The notes: generated by a model not told the origin, from the letters alone. A stretch of DNA of 64,000 nt from Streptomyces sp. LBL (GCF_029893585.1 NZ_JARXYX010000003.1:62001-126000), one strand, 5' to 3'. Shown: positions 50,563 through 59,604, counted from the first letter of the stretch. Made by a program: numbers and translations.

Positions 50563-51381
50563 GTGTCCGATTCCCGTGTGCCTCGCCGCCGACGATTCCT
50601 CGTCTGCGAACCCAGACACTTCGCCGTGCAGTACGCGATCAATCCCTGGATGCATCCCGACACCGAGGTCGACGTCGATCTGGCCCGGGAGCAGTGGCAG
50701 CAGCTCATCCGCGTCTACCGGGCGCACGGCCACGACGTGGATGTCGTGGAGCCGGTCCGCGGCCTCCCGGACATGGTCTTCGCCGCGAACTCGGCGGTCG
50801 TCGTCGACGGCCGCGTCTTCGGCTCCCTCTTCCACGCGCCCGAGCGCCGCCCCGAGTCCACGCACTACGACACCTGGTTCAGGACGGCGGGCTACGACGT
50901 CCACCGGCCCGGGTCCGTCTGCGAGGGCGAGGGGGACCTGGTGTGGACGGGCCGGTACATGCTGGCCGGCACCGGGTTCCGCACGACCCGGGAGGCGCAC
51001 CGCGAGGTCCAGGAGTTCTTCGGTCACCCGGTGATCAGCCTGACGCTGGTCGACCCGTACTTCTACCACCTGGACACGGCGCTGTTCGTGTTGGACGGCG
51101 GGCGCGCGGGAAACATCGTCTACTACCCGGAGGCGTTCTCCACGGGCAGCCGCGAGGTGCTTGCCCGGCTGTACCCGGACGCGGTGCTCGCCACCCGCGA
51201 CGACGCGATGACGTTCGGCCTGAACTCCGTCTCCGACGGACGTCATGTCTTCATCACGCCGCGGGCGGAAGCCCTCGCCACCCGCCTCGCCGACCGCGGC
51301 TACGTCCCCGTCCCCGTCGACCTCTCGGAGTTCCAGAAGGCCGGCGGTGGCATCAAGTGCTGCACTCAGGAGATCCGCTGA
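50563..51381 (+). CDS. DDAH/arginine-dihydrolase-like amidinotransferase-fold hydrolase
   Basis: 272 residues from GTG 50563, behind GGAGG at 9 nt; an upstream GTG 50521 has no site. It belongs to the guanidino-modifying enzyme fold: PDMVFAANSAVVVDG (Asn76), FYHLDTALFVLDGG (His169) and GGGIKCCTQEI (nucleophile Cys266 or 267). Usually annotated as dimethylarginine dimethylaminohydrolase. The Asn/His/Cys set and spacing, however, match cyanobacterial arginine dihydrolase (ArgZ/AgrE), which turns arginine into ornithine, CO2 and ammonia. The ornithine aminotransferase starts within its stop (TGATG), supporting an ornithine product. Activity unproven. Confidence 0.88.
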   Translation: MSDSRVPRRRRFLVCEPRHFAVQYAINPWMHPDTEVDVDLAREQWQQLIRVYRAHGHDVDVVEPVRGLPDMVFAANSAVVVDGRVFGSLFHAPERRPESTHYDTWFRTAGYDVHRPGSVCEGEGDLVWTGRYMLAGTGFRTTREAHREVQEFFGHPVISLTLVDPYFYHLDTALFVLDGGRAGNIVYYPEAFSTGSREVLARLYPDAVLATRDDAMTFGLNSVSDGRHVFITPRAEALATRLADRGYVPVPVDLSEFQKAGGGIKCCTQEIR

Positions 51382-52616
51382 TGACCGCTCCCGCCCGCGT
51401 TCCCGTCCGTACGCGCACGTCCGCCGACCTGATCCGCGCCGAGGAGCCGGTGCTGGCGCACACCTACCACCCGCTGCCCGTGGTCGTCGCCCGCGCCGAG
51501 GGCGCCTGGGTGGAGGACGTGGAGGGCCGCCGCTACCTCGACCTGCTGGCCGGCTACTCGGCCCTCAACTTCGGCCACCGGCATCCGGCGTTGATCGAGG
51601 CGGCGCACCGTCAGCTGGACCGGCTGACGCTCACCTCGCGCGCCTTTCACAACGACCGGCTCGCCGAATTCGCCGAGCGGCTCGCGGCGTTGACCGGCCT
51701 GGACATGGTGCTGCCCATGAACACCGGTGCGGAGGCGGTGGAGAGCGGGATCAAGGTGGCCCGCAAGTGGGCGTACGAGGTGAAGGGCGTCCCGGCCGAC
51801 CGGGCGACGATCGTGGTCGCGGCGGGCAACTTCCACGGCCGGACCACGACGATCGTGTCGTTCTCCACGGACGAGACGGCCCGGGCGGGCTTCGGCCCCT
51901 TCACACCGGGCTTCCGTGTCGTCCCGTACAACGACCTGGCCGCGCTGGAGGCGGCGGTCGACGAAACCACGGCGGCCGTGCTGATCGAGCCCATCCAGGG
52001 CGAGGCGGGGGTCGTCATTCCCGACCAGGGCTATCTGACCGGCGTGCGTGAGCTGACCCGCCGCGAGGGGTGCCTGTTCATCGCGGACGAGATCCAGTCG
52101 GGCCTCGGGCGCACGGGCCGGACGCTGGCCGTCGAGCACGAGTCCGTCGTGCCCGACGTGCTGCTCCTGGGCAAGGCGCTGGGCGGCGGCATCGTCCCGG
52201 TGTCCGCGGTGGTGGCCCACCGGGAGGTGCTGGGTGTGCTGCACCCGGGCGAGCACGGGTCGACGTTCGGCGGCAACCCGCTGTCCGCCGCGGTCGGCAC
52301 GGCGGTGGTCGGGCTGCTGGAGACGGGTGAGTTCCAGCGCCGGGCCGCCGAGCTCGGCGTGATCCTGCGGGACGGCCTCGCCGAACTGGTGGGCAAGGGC
52401 GTCCTCGGATTCCGCGCGCGCGGGCTGTGGGCGGGCGTGGACATCGATCCCGCCCTCGGCACGGGCCGCGAGGTGAGCCACCGCCTGATGCGGGAGGGCG
52501 TCCTGGTGAAGGACACCCACGGTTCGACCATCCGTCTGGCCCCGCCCCTGACGATCACCGGAGAGGAGCTCGTCACGGCACTCGGGGCCCTGGAGAGGGT
52601 TCTGGAGCGAGGCTGA
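51381..52616 (+). CDS. rocD: ornithine aminotransferase
   Basis: 411 residues from ATG 51381, whose A overlaps the previous stop. Class III aminotransferase: YLDLLAGYSALNFGHRHPAL, MNTGAEAVESGIKVARKWAY, FHGRTTTIVSFSTD, and EPIQGEAGVVIPDQGYL. The PLP Lys is in LLLGKALGGGIVPVSAVV, preceded by FIADEIQSGLGRTG. NTGAEAVE and the GKALGGG context fit ornithine delta-aminotransferase, which yields glutamate semialdehyde. Together with the upstream hydrolase it would channel arginine to glutamate/proline. Confidence 0.92.
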   Translation: MTAPARVPVRTRTSADLIRAEEPVLAHTYHPLPVVVARAEGAWVEDVEGRRYLDLLAGYSALNFGHRHPALIEAAHRQLDRLTLTSRAFHNDRLAEFAERLAALTGLDMVLPMNTGAEAVESGIKVARKWAYEVKGVPADRATIVVAAGNFHGRTTTIVSFSTDETARAGFGPFTPGFRVVPYNDLAALEAAVDETTAAVLIEPIQGEAGVVIPDQGYLTGVRELTRREGCLFIADEIQSGLGRTGRTLAVEHESVVPDVLLLGKALGGGIVPVSAVVAHREVLGVLHPGEHGSTFGGNPLSAAVGTAVVGLLETGEFQRRAAELGVILRDGLAELVGKGVLGFRARGLWAGVDIDPALGTGREVSHRLMREGVLVKDTHGSTIRLAPPLTITGEELVTALGALERVLERG

Positions 52617-53134
52617 CGCCGCAGAGGCGGACGCCGCAGCAGGCGCCCGGCACGGCCGGCTTCAGCACCGGCCGCGCCGGTCCACACCGGTGCGGGCCCG
52701 CCCTCGTGCGACCCGATCTCCGTGCGGTCCCGATCCTCTGCGGTCCACGTGCCGCCCGTCCTCGTTCGGCCCCGATCCCGTGCGGTTCCATGCGGTCCCG
52801 CCCTCGTACGGTCCCGATCCTCTGCGGTCCACGTGCCGCCCGTCCTCGTTCGGCCCCGATCCCGTGCGGTTCCATGCGGCCTCGCCCTCGTACGGTCCCG
52901 ATCCTCTGCGGTCCACGTGCCGCCCGTCCTCGTTCGGCCCCGATCTCCGTGCGACCCCACCCCCCGCAGGCCCGCCCATGCGGCCCCGTCCCCCATGCGC
53001 GGCCCCGCTCCCGGCGGGGCCCCGTTCCCCGTGCGGCGCGCCCCCTGCGACCCCGCCCTCGTGCGGTCCCGTCATCGAGGGGCAAGATTGAATCAGGTAG
53101 TGGTAGACCACTCTCAGCGACAGAGAGGTCGGCC
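52617..53134. other. 518-bp spacer made largely of tandem repeats
   Basis: No gene is recognised. The left half holds the 84-bp repeat described separately. The right half has GC-rich CCCCGTTCCCCGTGCGGCG-like words before the ribosome site of the SpoIIE phosphatase gene. Long open frames here are by-products of the 84-bp (multiple-of-three) period. Confidence 0.5.
52714..52955 (+). repeat. 84-bp tandem repeat, about 2.9 copies
   Basis: CGGTCCACGTGCCGCCCGTC begins at 52741, 52825 and 52909 (exact 84-bp period). Each unit also carries CCCTCGTACGGTCCCGATCC and GCGGTTCCATGCGG. Copies differ at only a few bases. It lies between rocD and the SpoIIE-type gene and contains smaller internal GTGCGGTCCCG motifs, suggesting repeated expansion. 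Confidence 0.88.
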
Positions 53135-55591
53135 GTGGGCACACACGAGGAGCGCGACGTTGCCCGTCGGCGGTTCGACGTGGCGGACGCCGCACCCCTG
53201 CTGCTCGACGCGGCGGGGGTGGTGACGAGCTGGAGCAGTCAGGCGCAGCGGATGCTGGCGTACTCGGCCACCGAGGCGGTGGGCACCCGCCTGGCCGACC
53301 TGGTGGCCGCCGAGGACGCCGGACGGGTGCCGGAGCTGATCGAGCGGTGGCGCCGGGACGGCGGCTGGGCGGGGCTGCTGTCGGTCCGGCGCGGCGACGG
53401 GCGGCCGGTCCGCCTCATGGTGCGGATCGCCTCCACCGAGGAGGCCCGCGGGCCCTCGCGCTGGCTGGCACTGCTGTCGGAGATGACCGAGGCACCGGGC
53501 TGGGACATGCCGCGCGCGGTCCTGGAGCAGATGGTCGCCCACTCCCCCATCGGCATCGCCGTCGTCGACACGGACCTGCGGTGCGTGTGGTCGAACGCCG
53601 CCCTGGCCCGTTTCGGCGGTGGACCGCCGCAGAGCCGGATCGGGCTGCGGGTGGCGGACGTGCAGCCGGGCTATGACACCGAGGCCGTCGAGGCCCAGAT
53701 GCGGCACGTCCTGGCCACCGGGGAGACGGTCATCGGATACGAGCACGTCGGCCACGTACGGTCCGCGCCGCACCGGGAGACCGCGCACGTGCTGTCGTTC
53801 ACCCGGCTCGACGACGAGCAGGGCCATGCGATGGGCATCTACTACACCGTCGTCGACATCACCGCGCACCACCGTGCCCGGCAGCGGCTGGCCCTGCTCG
53901 ACCGGGCCGGTGAGCAGATCGGCCGCAGCCTGGACATCGTGCGGACCGCCCAGGAGCTGCCCGACGTGGCCGTCCCGGCCTTCGCCGACCTGGTCGTCGT
54001 GGATCTGCTGGAGTCGGTGCTGCGCGGAGCGGAACCGGCGTCCGAGACGCCGGACGGGGCGGCGCCGGTGCGGCTGCGGCGGGCAGGACGCCAGTCGGCG
54101 GACGCGGACGTCACCGGGACCGTCACCATTGGCGAGGACGTGGTCTACCCGCCCGGATCACCCCCGATCCGCTGTCTGGTCACGGGTCGGTCCTGGCTGG
54201 AGGAGCGGCTCGACCGGCTCGCCCCGGAGTGGGGCACGGACTCCCCCGAGGGCCCCGCCGCGACCTTCCCGGACCGGGGCGTGCACCGCGTGCTGGTGGT
54301 GCCGGTGCGCGCGCGGGGCGTCACGCTGGGCCTGACCACGTTCTTCCGCAGGCGCCACCAGGAGCCCTTCGACGAGGACGACCTGCACCTGGCCGACGAT
54401 CTCGTCTCGCGGGCGGCCGTGTGCGTGGACAACGCCCGCCGTTACACCCGCGAGCGGGAGGCCGCCCTGGCCCTGCAGCGCAATCTGCTCCCACACCGGC
54501 TGCCCGACCAGTGTGCGGTGGACGTGGCCGCCTGCTACCGGCCGGCCGACGAGCTGACCGGCCTCGGCGGCGACTGGTACGACCTGATCCCGCTCTCCGG
54601 CGCCCGGGTCGCCCTGGTGGTGGGCGAGGTTCCCGGGCACGGCATCGACGCCGCCGCCGCGATGGGGCGCCTGCGCACCGCCGTACGCACGCTCGCGGCG
54701 CTGGATCTGACGCCCGAGGAGGTGCTGGCCCACCTGGACGACCTGGTCGCGACGGCGGCCCGGGAGGAGGGCGTCGAGCCGGACCCGGTCGGCGCCGACA
54801 GCACCCAGGCGGTGGGGTCCGGGTGCGTCTACGTGATCTACGACCCCGTCGACGGACAGTGCTCGATGGCGGCCGCGGGCCATCCCGCGCCCGCGGTCGT
54901 ACTGCCCGACGGGAGCGTCACGTTCGTCGATCTTCCGCAGGGGGCGCCGCTCGGCGCGGGCGGCCCGCCCTTCCAGGCGGTCGAGCTGGCCCTGGTGAAG
55001 GGCAGCACGCTGGCCCTGCACACCGACGGTCTGCTGGCCCGGGGGACCCAGTGGCCGGCCGACACCGACCGGGACCGGCTGCGCCGGGCGCTGGAGCGGG
55101 AGGCGCCCTCGCTCGACCTGCGCTGCCGGGCCGTGGTCGACGCGCTGATACCGGACCGGCCGCACGACGACGTGGCCCTGCTGATGGCCCGCACCCGGCT
55201 CCTCGGCGACGACCAGGTCGCGGACTGGGATCTGCCCGCCGACCCGGCGATCGTCTCCGAGGCCCGTAAGGAGGCCACCCGGCAGCTCACCGAGTGGAAC
55301 CTGGAGGAACTGGCCTTCATCACGGAGCTGGTGGTCAGCGAACTGGTCACCAACGCCCTCCGGTACGCCACCGGACCCATCCGGCTGCGTCTGATCAAGG
55401 AGCGGGCGCTGATCTGCGAGGTGTACGACGGCGGCGCCACCGCCCCACACCTGCGTCATCCGCGCACCACGGACGAGGGCGGCCGCGGGCTGCTGCTGGT
55501 CTCCCAGTTCACCCAGCGCTGGGGCACGCGCTTCACCCCCGAAGGGAAGATCATCTGGGCGGAACAATCCCTGACGGATACGTCAGAATGA
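53135..55591 (+). CDS. SpoIIE-type PP2C phosphatase with PAS, GAF and anti-sigma ATPase domains
   Basis: 818 residues from GTG 53135 (GAGAGG upstream). Domains in order: PAS at about 10-120 (PLLLDAAGVVTSWSSQAQRM), PAS at about 130-240 (HSPIGIAVVDTDLRCVWSNA), GAF at about 250-450, PP2C/SpoIIE at about 460-680 (GDWYDLIPLSGARVALVVGE with metal Asp/Gly, AAAGHPAPAVVLPDG, LHTDGLLARG, PHDDVALLM), and RsbW-like ATPase at about 690-815 (ELVTNALRYATGPI, GGRGLLLVSQF). The combined phosphatase and kinase modules imply a stress partner-switch controlling an anti-anti-sigma factor. It is cytoplasmic and ligand-sensing, followed by a second such phosphatase. Confidence 0.93.
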   Translation: MGTHEERDVARRRFDVADAAPLLLDAAGVVTSWSSQAQRMLAYSATEAVGTRLADLVAAEDAGRVPELIERWRRDGGWAGLLSVRRGDGRPVRLMVRIASTEEARGPSRWLALLSEMTEAPGWDMPRAVLEQMVAHSPIGIAVVDTDLRCVWSNAALARFGGGPPQSRIGLRVADVQPGYDTEAVEAQMRHVLATGETVIGYEHVGHVRSAPHRETAHVLSFTRLDDEQGHAMGIYYTVVDITAHHRARQRLALLDRAGEQIGRSLDIVRTAQELPDVAVPAFADLVVVDLLESVLRGAEPASETPDGAAPVRLRRAGRQSADADVTGTVTIGEDVVYPPGSPPIRCLVTGRSWLEERLDRLAPEWGTDSPEGPAATFPDRGVHRVLVVPVRARGVTLGLTTFFRRRHQEPFDEDDLHLADDLVSRAAVCVDNARRYTREREAALALQRNLLPHRLPDQCAVDVAACYRPADELTGLGGDWYDLIPLSGARVALVVGEVPGHGIDAAAAMGRLRTAVRTLAALDLTPEEVLAHLDDLVATAAREEGVEPDPVGADSTQAVGSGCVYVIYDPVDGQCSMAAAGHPAPAVVLPDGSVTFVDLPQGAPLGAGGPPFQAVELALVKGSTLALHTDGLLARGTQWPADTDRDRLRRALEREAPSLDLRCRAVVDALIPDRPHDDVALLMARTRLLGDDQVADWDLPADPAIVSEARKEATRQLTEWNLEELAFITELVVSELVTNALRYATGPIRLRLIKERALICEVYDGGATAPHLRHPRTTDEGGRGLLLVSQFTQRWGTRFTPEGKIIWAEQSLTDTSE

Positions 55592-55622
55592 CATAGAACC
55601 GGGCATTCCGTGGGAAACTGGG

Positions 55623-56879
55623 GTGATCACGGTGGCGAGAGCGGGAACCATGGACGATTCGGCGGTCGACTACGCGGCGGTGTTCCAGGCCCTGCCCGGA
55701 ATGGTGGCCCTTCTCAGGCCCGATCTGGTCGTCGCGGACGTCAACGAGGACTTCCTCCGCACGGCAGGCCGTAAGCGGGAGCAGATGATGGGCCGCCAGC
55801 TGTTCGACGTCTTCCCGGACAACCCCAACGACCCCGCGGCGACGGGCATGCGCAACCTGAAGGCCTCGCTGCGCCGCGTGCTGACCACCGGCGAACGGGA
55901 CGCGATGGCGCTGCAGCGGCACGACGTCGAGGACCCCGAGCGGCCCGGGCACTGGCGGGAGCGGTACTGGAGCCCCTGCAACGCGCCCGTGCTCGGCCCC
56001 GACGGGGAGGTGGTGCTGCTGGTGCACCGGGTCGAGGAGGTCACCGAGCTGATCCGGGCCCGCGGCGACCAGAGCGCCGGACGGATCCGGGTCCTGGAGG
56101 CCGAGCTGTACACCCGCGCCCGCGAGCTCCAGGAGATCAACGAGCAACTGCGCCAGGCGCACGCCCGGGAACGGGAGGTGGCCCTGGCCCTCCGGGAGGC
56201 GATGCTGCCCGCCCGTCCGCAGGTGGGTGACCACCGGGCGGCCGTCCGCTACCGGCCCGCGATCGGCGCGCTGAACGTGTGCGGAGACTGGTACGACCTG
56301 GTCGACCTGGTGGGCGGCCACCGGCTGGGGGTGTCCGTGGGCGACGTGGTCGGGAACGGGCTGGCGGCGGCCGGAGTGATGGGGCAGCTGCGCAGTGCGC
56401 TCAGCGCCACCTCCCGGGTCGCCGCGGGACCGGCGCAGGCGCTGGAGGTGCTGGGGCGGTACGCCCATGTGGTCGACGGCGCCGAGTCGGCCACGGCGGT
56501 GATGACGTTCATAGACTTCGACGAGCACTCCATCACCTACAGCAGCGCCGGTCACCCGCCACCCGTACTGATGCATCCCGACGGCCGGGTGGAGTTCCTC
56601 GACCGGGCCACCGACCCGCCGCTCGACGCGCGTCCCGACCCGGTCCCCAGACCACAGGCCGGCACCACCTTCGCCGACGGCGCCACCCTCGTGCTGTACA
56701 CCGACGGTCTGATCGAGCGGCGACGCGAGGACGTCGACACGGGCCTGGCCCGGCTCGCCCACTCGCTGACCCGGCACCGCGAGGCGGCCCCCGAGCCCCT
56801 CGCGGACGCCGTCCTGCGGGAGCTACTGCCGCCGGGGGGTGCCACGGACGACACGGCACTCGTCATCGTACGGCTGTGA
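55623..56879 (+). CDS. SpoIIE-type PP2C phosphatase with PAS domain
   Basis: 418 residues from GTG 55623; ATG 55650 is an alternative start. A PAS domain lies at about 15-135 (AVFQALPGMVALLRPDLVVA DVN...), then a short coiled coil at about 150-190 (RVLEAELYTRARELQEINEQ). The PP2C/SpoIIE phosphatase lies at about 195-415: CGDWYDLVDLVGGHRLGVSV, GDVVGNGLAAAGVMGQLR, SSAGHPPPVLMHPDG, LYTDGLIERR and DDTALVIVRL. It lacks the ATPase domain of its neighbour, 31 bp upstream, which it follows in the same orientation. The two could act on the same anti-anti-sigma target. Confidence 0.92.
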   Translation: MITVARAGTMDDSAVDYAAVFQALPGMVALLRPDLVVADVNEDFLRTAGRKREQMMGRQLFDVFPDNPNDPAATGMRNLKASLRRVLTTGERDAMALQRHDVEDPERPGHWRERYWSPCNAPVLGPDGEVVLLVHRVEEVTELIRARGDQSAGRIRVLEAELYTRARELQEINEQLRQAHAREREVALALREAMLPARPQVGDHRAAVRYRPAIGALNVCGDWYDLVDLVGGHRLGVSVGDVVGNGLAAAGVMGQLRSALSATSRVAAGPAQALEVLGRYAHVVDGAESATAVMTFIDFDEHSITYSSAGHPPPVLMHPDGRVEFLDRATDPPLDARPDPVPRPQAGTTFADGATLVLYTDGLIERRREDVDTGLARLAHSLTRHREAAPEPLADAVLRELLPPGGATDDTALVIVRL

Positions 56880-57080
56880 GGGACGTCGCGCGTACGCGTG
56901 CGATGGCACGACCCCTGCCCCTGCCCCTGCCCCCAACAGGCCTGCTCTCAGGGCCGGATGGCCGATCGGGCCGGTTCCCCCGGTGATCTCCTGCCCCTAC
57001 ACTGACACCCCCACAGCACGCCGGTTGACCTGCTGGAACACGGCGGGCCGGCACATCCCGCCGGAGTGAGGAGCGACCCG

Positions 57081-57806
57081 TTGTTCTACTACGTGCTCAA
57101 GTACGTGTTGCTGGGCCCCCTGTTGAGACTGGTCTTCCGGCCCCGGATCGAGGGCCTCGAACACGTACCTGACACCGGCCCGGCGATCATCGCGGGCAAT
57201 CATCTCTCCTTCGCCGACCACTTCCTGATGCCGGCTGTGCTGAAGCGTCGTATCACCTTCCTCGCGAAGGCCGAGTACTTCACCGGCCCGGGGATCAAGG
57301 GCCGGCTGACCGCGTTCTTCTTCCGCAGTGCCGGGCAGATCCCGGTGGACCGGTCCGGCAAGGAGGCGGGCCAGGCCGCGATCCGCGAGGGGCTCGGCGT
57401 GCTGGGCAAGAGCGAACTGCTCGGCATCTATCCGGAGGGAACGCGCTCGCACGACGGGCGGCTCTACAAGGGCAAGGTCGGCGTCGCCGTGATGGCGCTC
57501 AAGGCCCGCGCCCCGGTGATCCCGTGCGCGATGATCGGCACCTTCGAGGCCCAGCCGCCCGGCAAGGTCGTCCCCCACATCCACCCCGTGGTGATCCGCT
57601 TCGGCAAGCCCCTCGACTTCTCCCGCTACGCGGGAATGGAGAACGAGAAGGCGATCCTGCGTGCGATCACCGACGAGATCATGTACGCCATCCTGACCCT
57701 GTCCGAGCAGGAGTACGTCGACCAGTACGCGGCCGTGGTGAAGGCGGAGGCGGCCACCGCGCACGCGGACAAGGAACGCAGGTTCCCGCGACTGCCGCTG
57801 AGTTGA
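57081..57806 (+). CDS. 1-acyl-sn-glycerol-3-phosphate acyltransferase (PlsC-like)
   Basis: 241 residues from TTG 57081, chosen because GAGGAG lies 7 nt upstream and relatives start at FYYVLKYVLLGPLLRLV. GTG 57066 is also in frame. Acyltransferase motifs are NHLSFADHFLMP (block I, NHx4D), FFRSAGQIPVDRSG (block II), YPEGTRSHDGRLYKGKVG (block III) and VIPCAMIGTFE (block IV). A membrane-facing N-terminal helix is followed by the soluble domain. It transfers an acyl group in phospholipid synthesis. Many Streptomyces have several paralogues. Confidence 0.93.
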   Translation: MFYYVLKYVLLGPLLRLVFRPRIEGLEHVPDTGPAIIAGNHLSFADHFLMPAVLKRRITFLAKAEYFTGPGIKGRLTAFFFRSAGQIPVDRSGKEAGQAAIREGLGVLGKSELLGIYPEGTRSHDGRLYKGKVGVAVMALKARAPVIPCAMIGTFEAQPPGKVVPHIHPVVIRFGKPLDFSRYAGMENEKAILRAITDEIMYAILTLSEQEYVDQYAAVVKAEAATAHADKERRFPRLPLS

Positions 57807-57808
57807 TC

Positions 57809-57904
57809 TCTGCTCGGGAGGCGTACCCGAAGTTGTTCCAGACGTATGGCGGCGTCTTCGACCACGCGGCGGAGGACACGTTCCTCGACGCACTCGACGC
57901 ATGA
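57809..57904 (+). pseudogene. possible C-terminal fragment of a regulator
   Basis: A 31-codon stretch after the acyltransferase stop reads REAYPKLFQTYGGVFDHAAE DTFLDALDA before a stop. It looks like the last helices of TetR-family ligand domains (…YPxL…F…gLdaLL). It is too short for a firm call. Confidence 0.25.
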
Positions 57905-57954
57905 ACTCGACGCATGAACTCGACGCGTGAGTTCAACGCACGAGTTCAACGCAT
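57892..57954 (+). repeat. 15-bp repeats ACTCGACGCATGA
   Basis: CTCGACGCATGAA occurs two to three times, then related GAGTTCAACGCACGAGTTCAACGC words follow, just before the terminator. It appears to be a tandem expansion at the end of the short remnant, again carrying repeated stop codons (GCATGA). Confidence 0.6.
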
Positions 57955-57987
57955 GAAAGGGGGGCGGCCGACGGCCGCCCCCCTTTC
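57955..57987. terminator. bidirectional terminator between convergent genes
   Basis: GAAAGGGGGGCGGCCG (57955-57970) and its exact reverse complement CGGCCGCCCCCCTTTC (57972-57987) form a 15-16-bp stem with a minimal loop and CTTTC/GAAAG ends, giving a T-rich tail on both strands. It serves the acyltransferase on the plus strand and the aminopeptidase on the minus strand. Confidence 0.85.
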
Positions 57988-57999
57988 GCGGCGTAGGGC

Positions 58000-59604
58000 C
58001 TACGGCTTCGGCGTCGCGTGCGGTGCACACGTGACGTCGGTGCGGTCCAGCTTGCCGGTGAGCAGGTAGCTGTCCACCCGCTCGTTGACGCAGGGGTTGA
58101 CCAGACCGGTCACACCGTGGGAGCCCGCGTCCTTCTCGGTGATCAGGCGGGAGCCCTTGAACCGTTTGTGCAACTCGACGCCGCCCTCGTACGGAGTGGC
58201 AGCGTCACGCTCGGACTGCACGATCAGCACGCCCGGCAGGCCCTTGCCGGTCTTCACGTTCACCGGCGTCTGCTGCTTGACCGGCCAGGTCGCGCAGGGC
58301 AGGTTCATCCAGGCGTTGGACCAGGTCAGGAACGGGTAGTTCCGGTGCAGCCGGGTGTTGTCACGGTCCCACTTGTTCCAGCTGGTGGGCCACTTGGCGT
58401 CGGTGCACTCGACGGCCGTGTAGACGGCGTTGCCGTTCTCCGAGGCGATGTTGCCCGCGGTGTCCGACAGGTCGGGGGCGGCCGCGTCGACGAGGGCCTG
58501 GGGGTCACCGGCGACGTACTTGCTGAAGACCGTGGCGACCGGGACCCACGAGGAGTCGTAGTACGGGGCGCTCTGGAAGAAGCCGAGCAGTTCGGCCGGG
58601 CCGACGACCCCGCCGATCGGGTTCTTCTTCGCGGTGGCCCGCAACTCCAGCCACTTCGCCTGGACTTCGGCCCGGGTGTCGCCGAGGTGGAAGGCGGCGT
58701 CGTTGGCGGCGACCCAGTCCTCCCAGTCCTTCCAGCGGCCCTCGAAGGCTATGTCCTGACCGAGGTTGGCCTCGTACCAGATGTTCTCCCGCGACGGGTT
58801 GACGACACTGTCGACGATCATCCGGCGCACATGCCCCGGGAACAGCGTGCCGTAGACCGCGCCGAGGTAGGTGCCGTAGGAGACGCCCAGGTAGTTGAGC
58901 TTCTTCTCGCCGAGCGCGGCGCGGATCACGTCCAGGTCGCGCGCGGTGTTCGGCGTGGTCATGTGCGGCAGCATCTCGCCGCTGCGCTCGTAGCAGCCCT
59001 CGGCGTACTCACGGGCGAGCTTGCGCTGGGCGCGCTTGTCGGCCTCGGAGTCCGGCACCGGGTCCATCTTGGGCGCCTTCACGAACTCCTGCGGGTCGAT
59101 GCAGGAGATGGGCGCCGAGTGGCCCACACCGCGCGGATCGAAGCCCACGAAGTCGTACGCCTTGGCCGTGTTGGCCCACAAGGGTGCCTTGGTGGTGACC
59201 CGGCGCGGGAAGCGCAGACCGGATCCGCCCGGACCGCCGGGGTTGTAGATGAGCGCGCCCTGGCGCTCGTTTTTGGTGCCGGTGTTGCCGACGCGGTCGA
59301 CGGCGAGCTTGATCTGCTTGCCGTAGGGCTTGGCGTAGTCGAGCGGCACGGTGACATAGCCGCACTGGATCGGCTTCTCCAGGCCCCAGTCGGCCGGGCA
59401 GTCCTGCCAGTCGATGCCGGCCTTCGCGGCCTCGGCGGCGGCGGTCGCGGCGCCGCGGGCCTCGCGGTCCGGACCGCTGTGACGGGAGTCCGCGCTGGCG
59501 CTCGCCATGGGCGCCGCCACGGCGCCGGCTATCAGCGTCGCCGTGACGAGCACTCCGGCGGAGCCGAACGCTGCCGCGCGCTTCGTCACTCTCTTGTCCC
59601 TCAA
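58000..59604 (-). CDS. secreted tripeptidyl aminopeptidase (alpha/beta hydrolase)
   Basis: 534 residues from TTG 59604, behind GGGGAGGG. The signal peptide (KRAAAFGSAGVLVTATLIAG ... ASA) gives an exported enzyme. Alpha/beta-hydrolase motifs: ALIYNPGGPGGSGLRFP (oxyanion region), FVGFDPRGVGHSAP, nucleophile Ser in YLGVSYGTYLGAVY, catalytic Asp and His expected in LIVQSERDAATPYEGG and DAGSHGVTG. Conserved cysteines (for example CPADWG..IQCGYV and PCATWP) suit a secreted enzyme. It is of the Streptomyces Tap/SlpD-E class, which clip tripeptides from protein N-termini. Confidence 0.92.
   Translation of the reverse strand: MRDKRVTKRAAAFGSAGVLVTATLIAGAVAAPMASASADSRHSGPDREARGAATAAAEAAKAGIDWQDCPADWGLEKPIQCGYVTVPLDYAKPYGKQIKLAVDRVGNTGTKNERQGALIYNPGGPGGSGLRFPRRVTTKAPLWANTAKAYDFVGFDPRGVGHSAPISCIDPQEFVKAPKMDPVPDSEADKRAQRKLAREYAEGCYERSGEMLPHMTTPNTARDLDVIRAALGEKKLNYLGVSYGTYLGAVYGTLFPGHVRRMIVDSVVNPSRENIWYEANLGQDIAFEGRWKDWEDWVAANDAAFHLGDTRAEVQAKWLELRATAKKNPIGGVVGPAELLGFFQSAPYYDSSWVPVATVFSKYVAGDPQALVDAAAPDLSDTAGNIASENGNAVYTAVECTDAKWPTSWNKWDRDNTRLHRNYPFLTWSNAWMNLPCATWPVKQQTPVNVKTGKGLPGVLIVQSERDAATPYEGGVELHKRFKGSRLITEKDAGSHGVTGLVNPCVNERVDSYLLTGKLDRTDVTCAPHATPKP

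Noticed and set aside
52714..52955. CRISPR array
   Set aside because: The 84-bp units are contiguous and nearly identical, with no unique spacers and no cas genes in the window.
52573..53142. 189-codon minus-strand ORF with repeated RAARGPQRIGT motif
   Set aside because: The peptide repeat is just a translation of the 84-bp DNA repeat. There is no ribosome site or known family.
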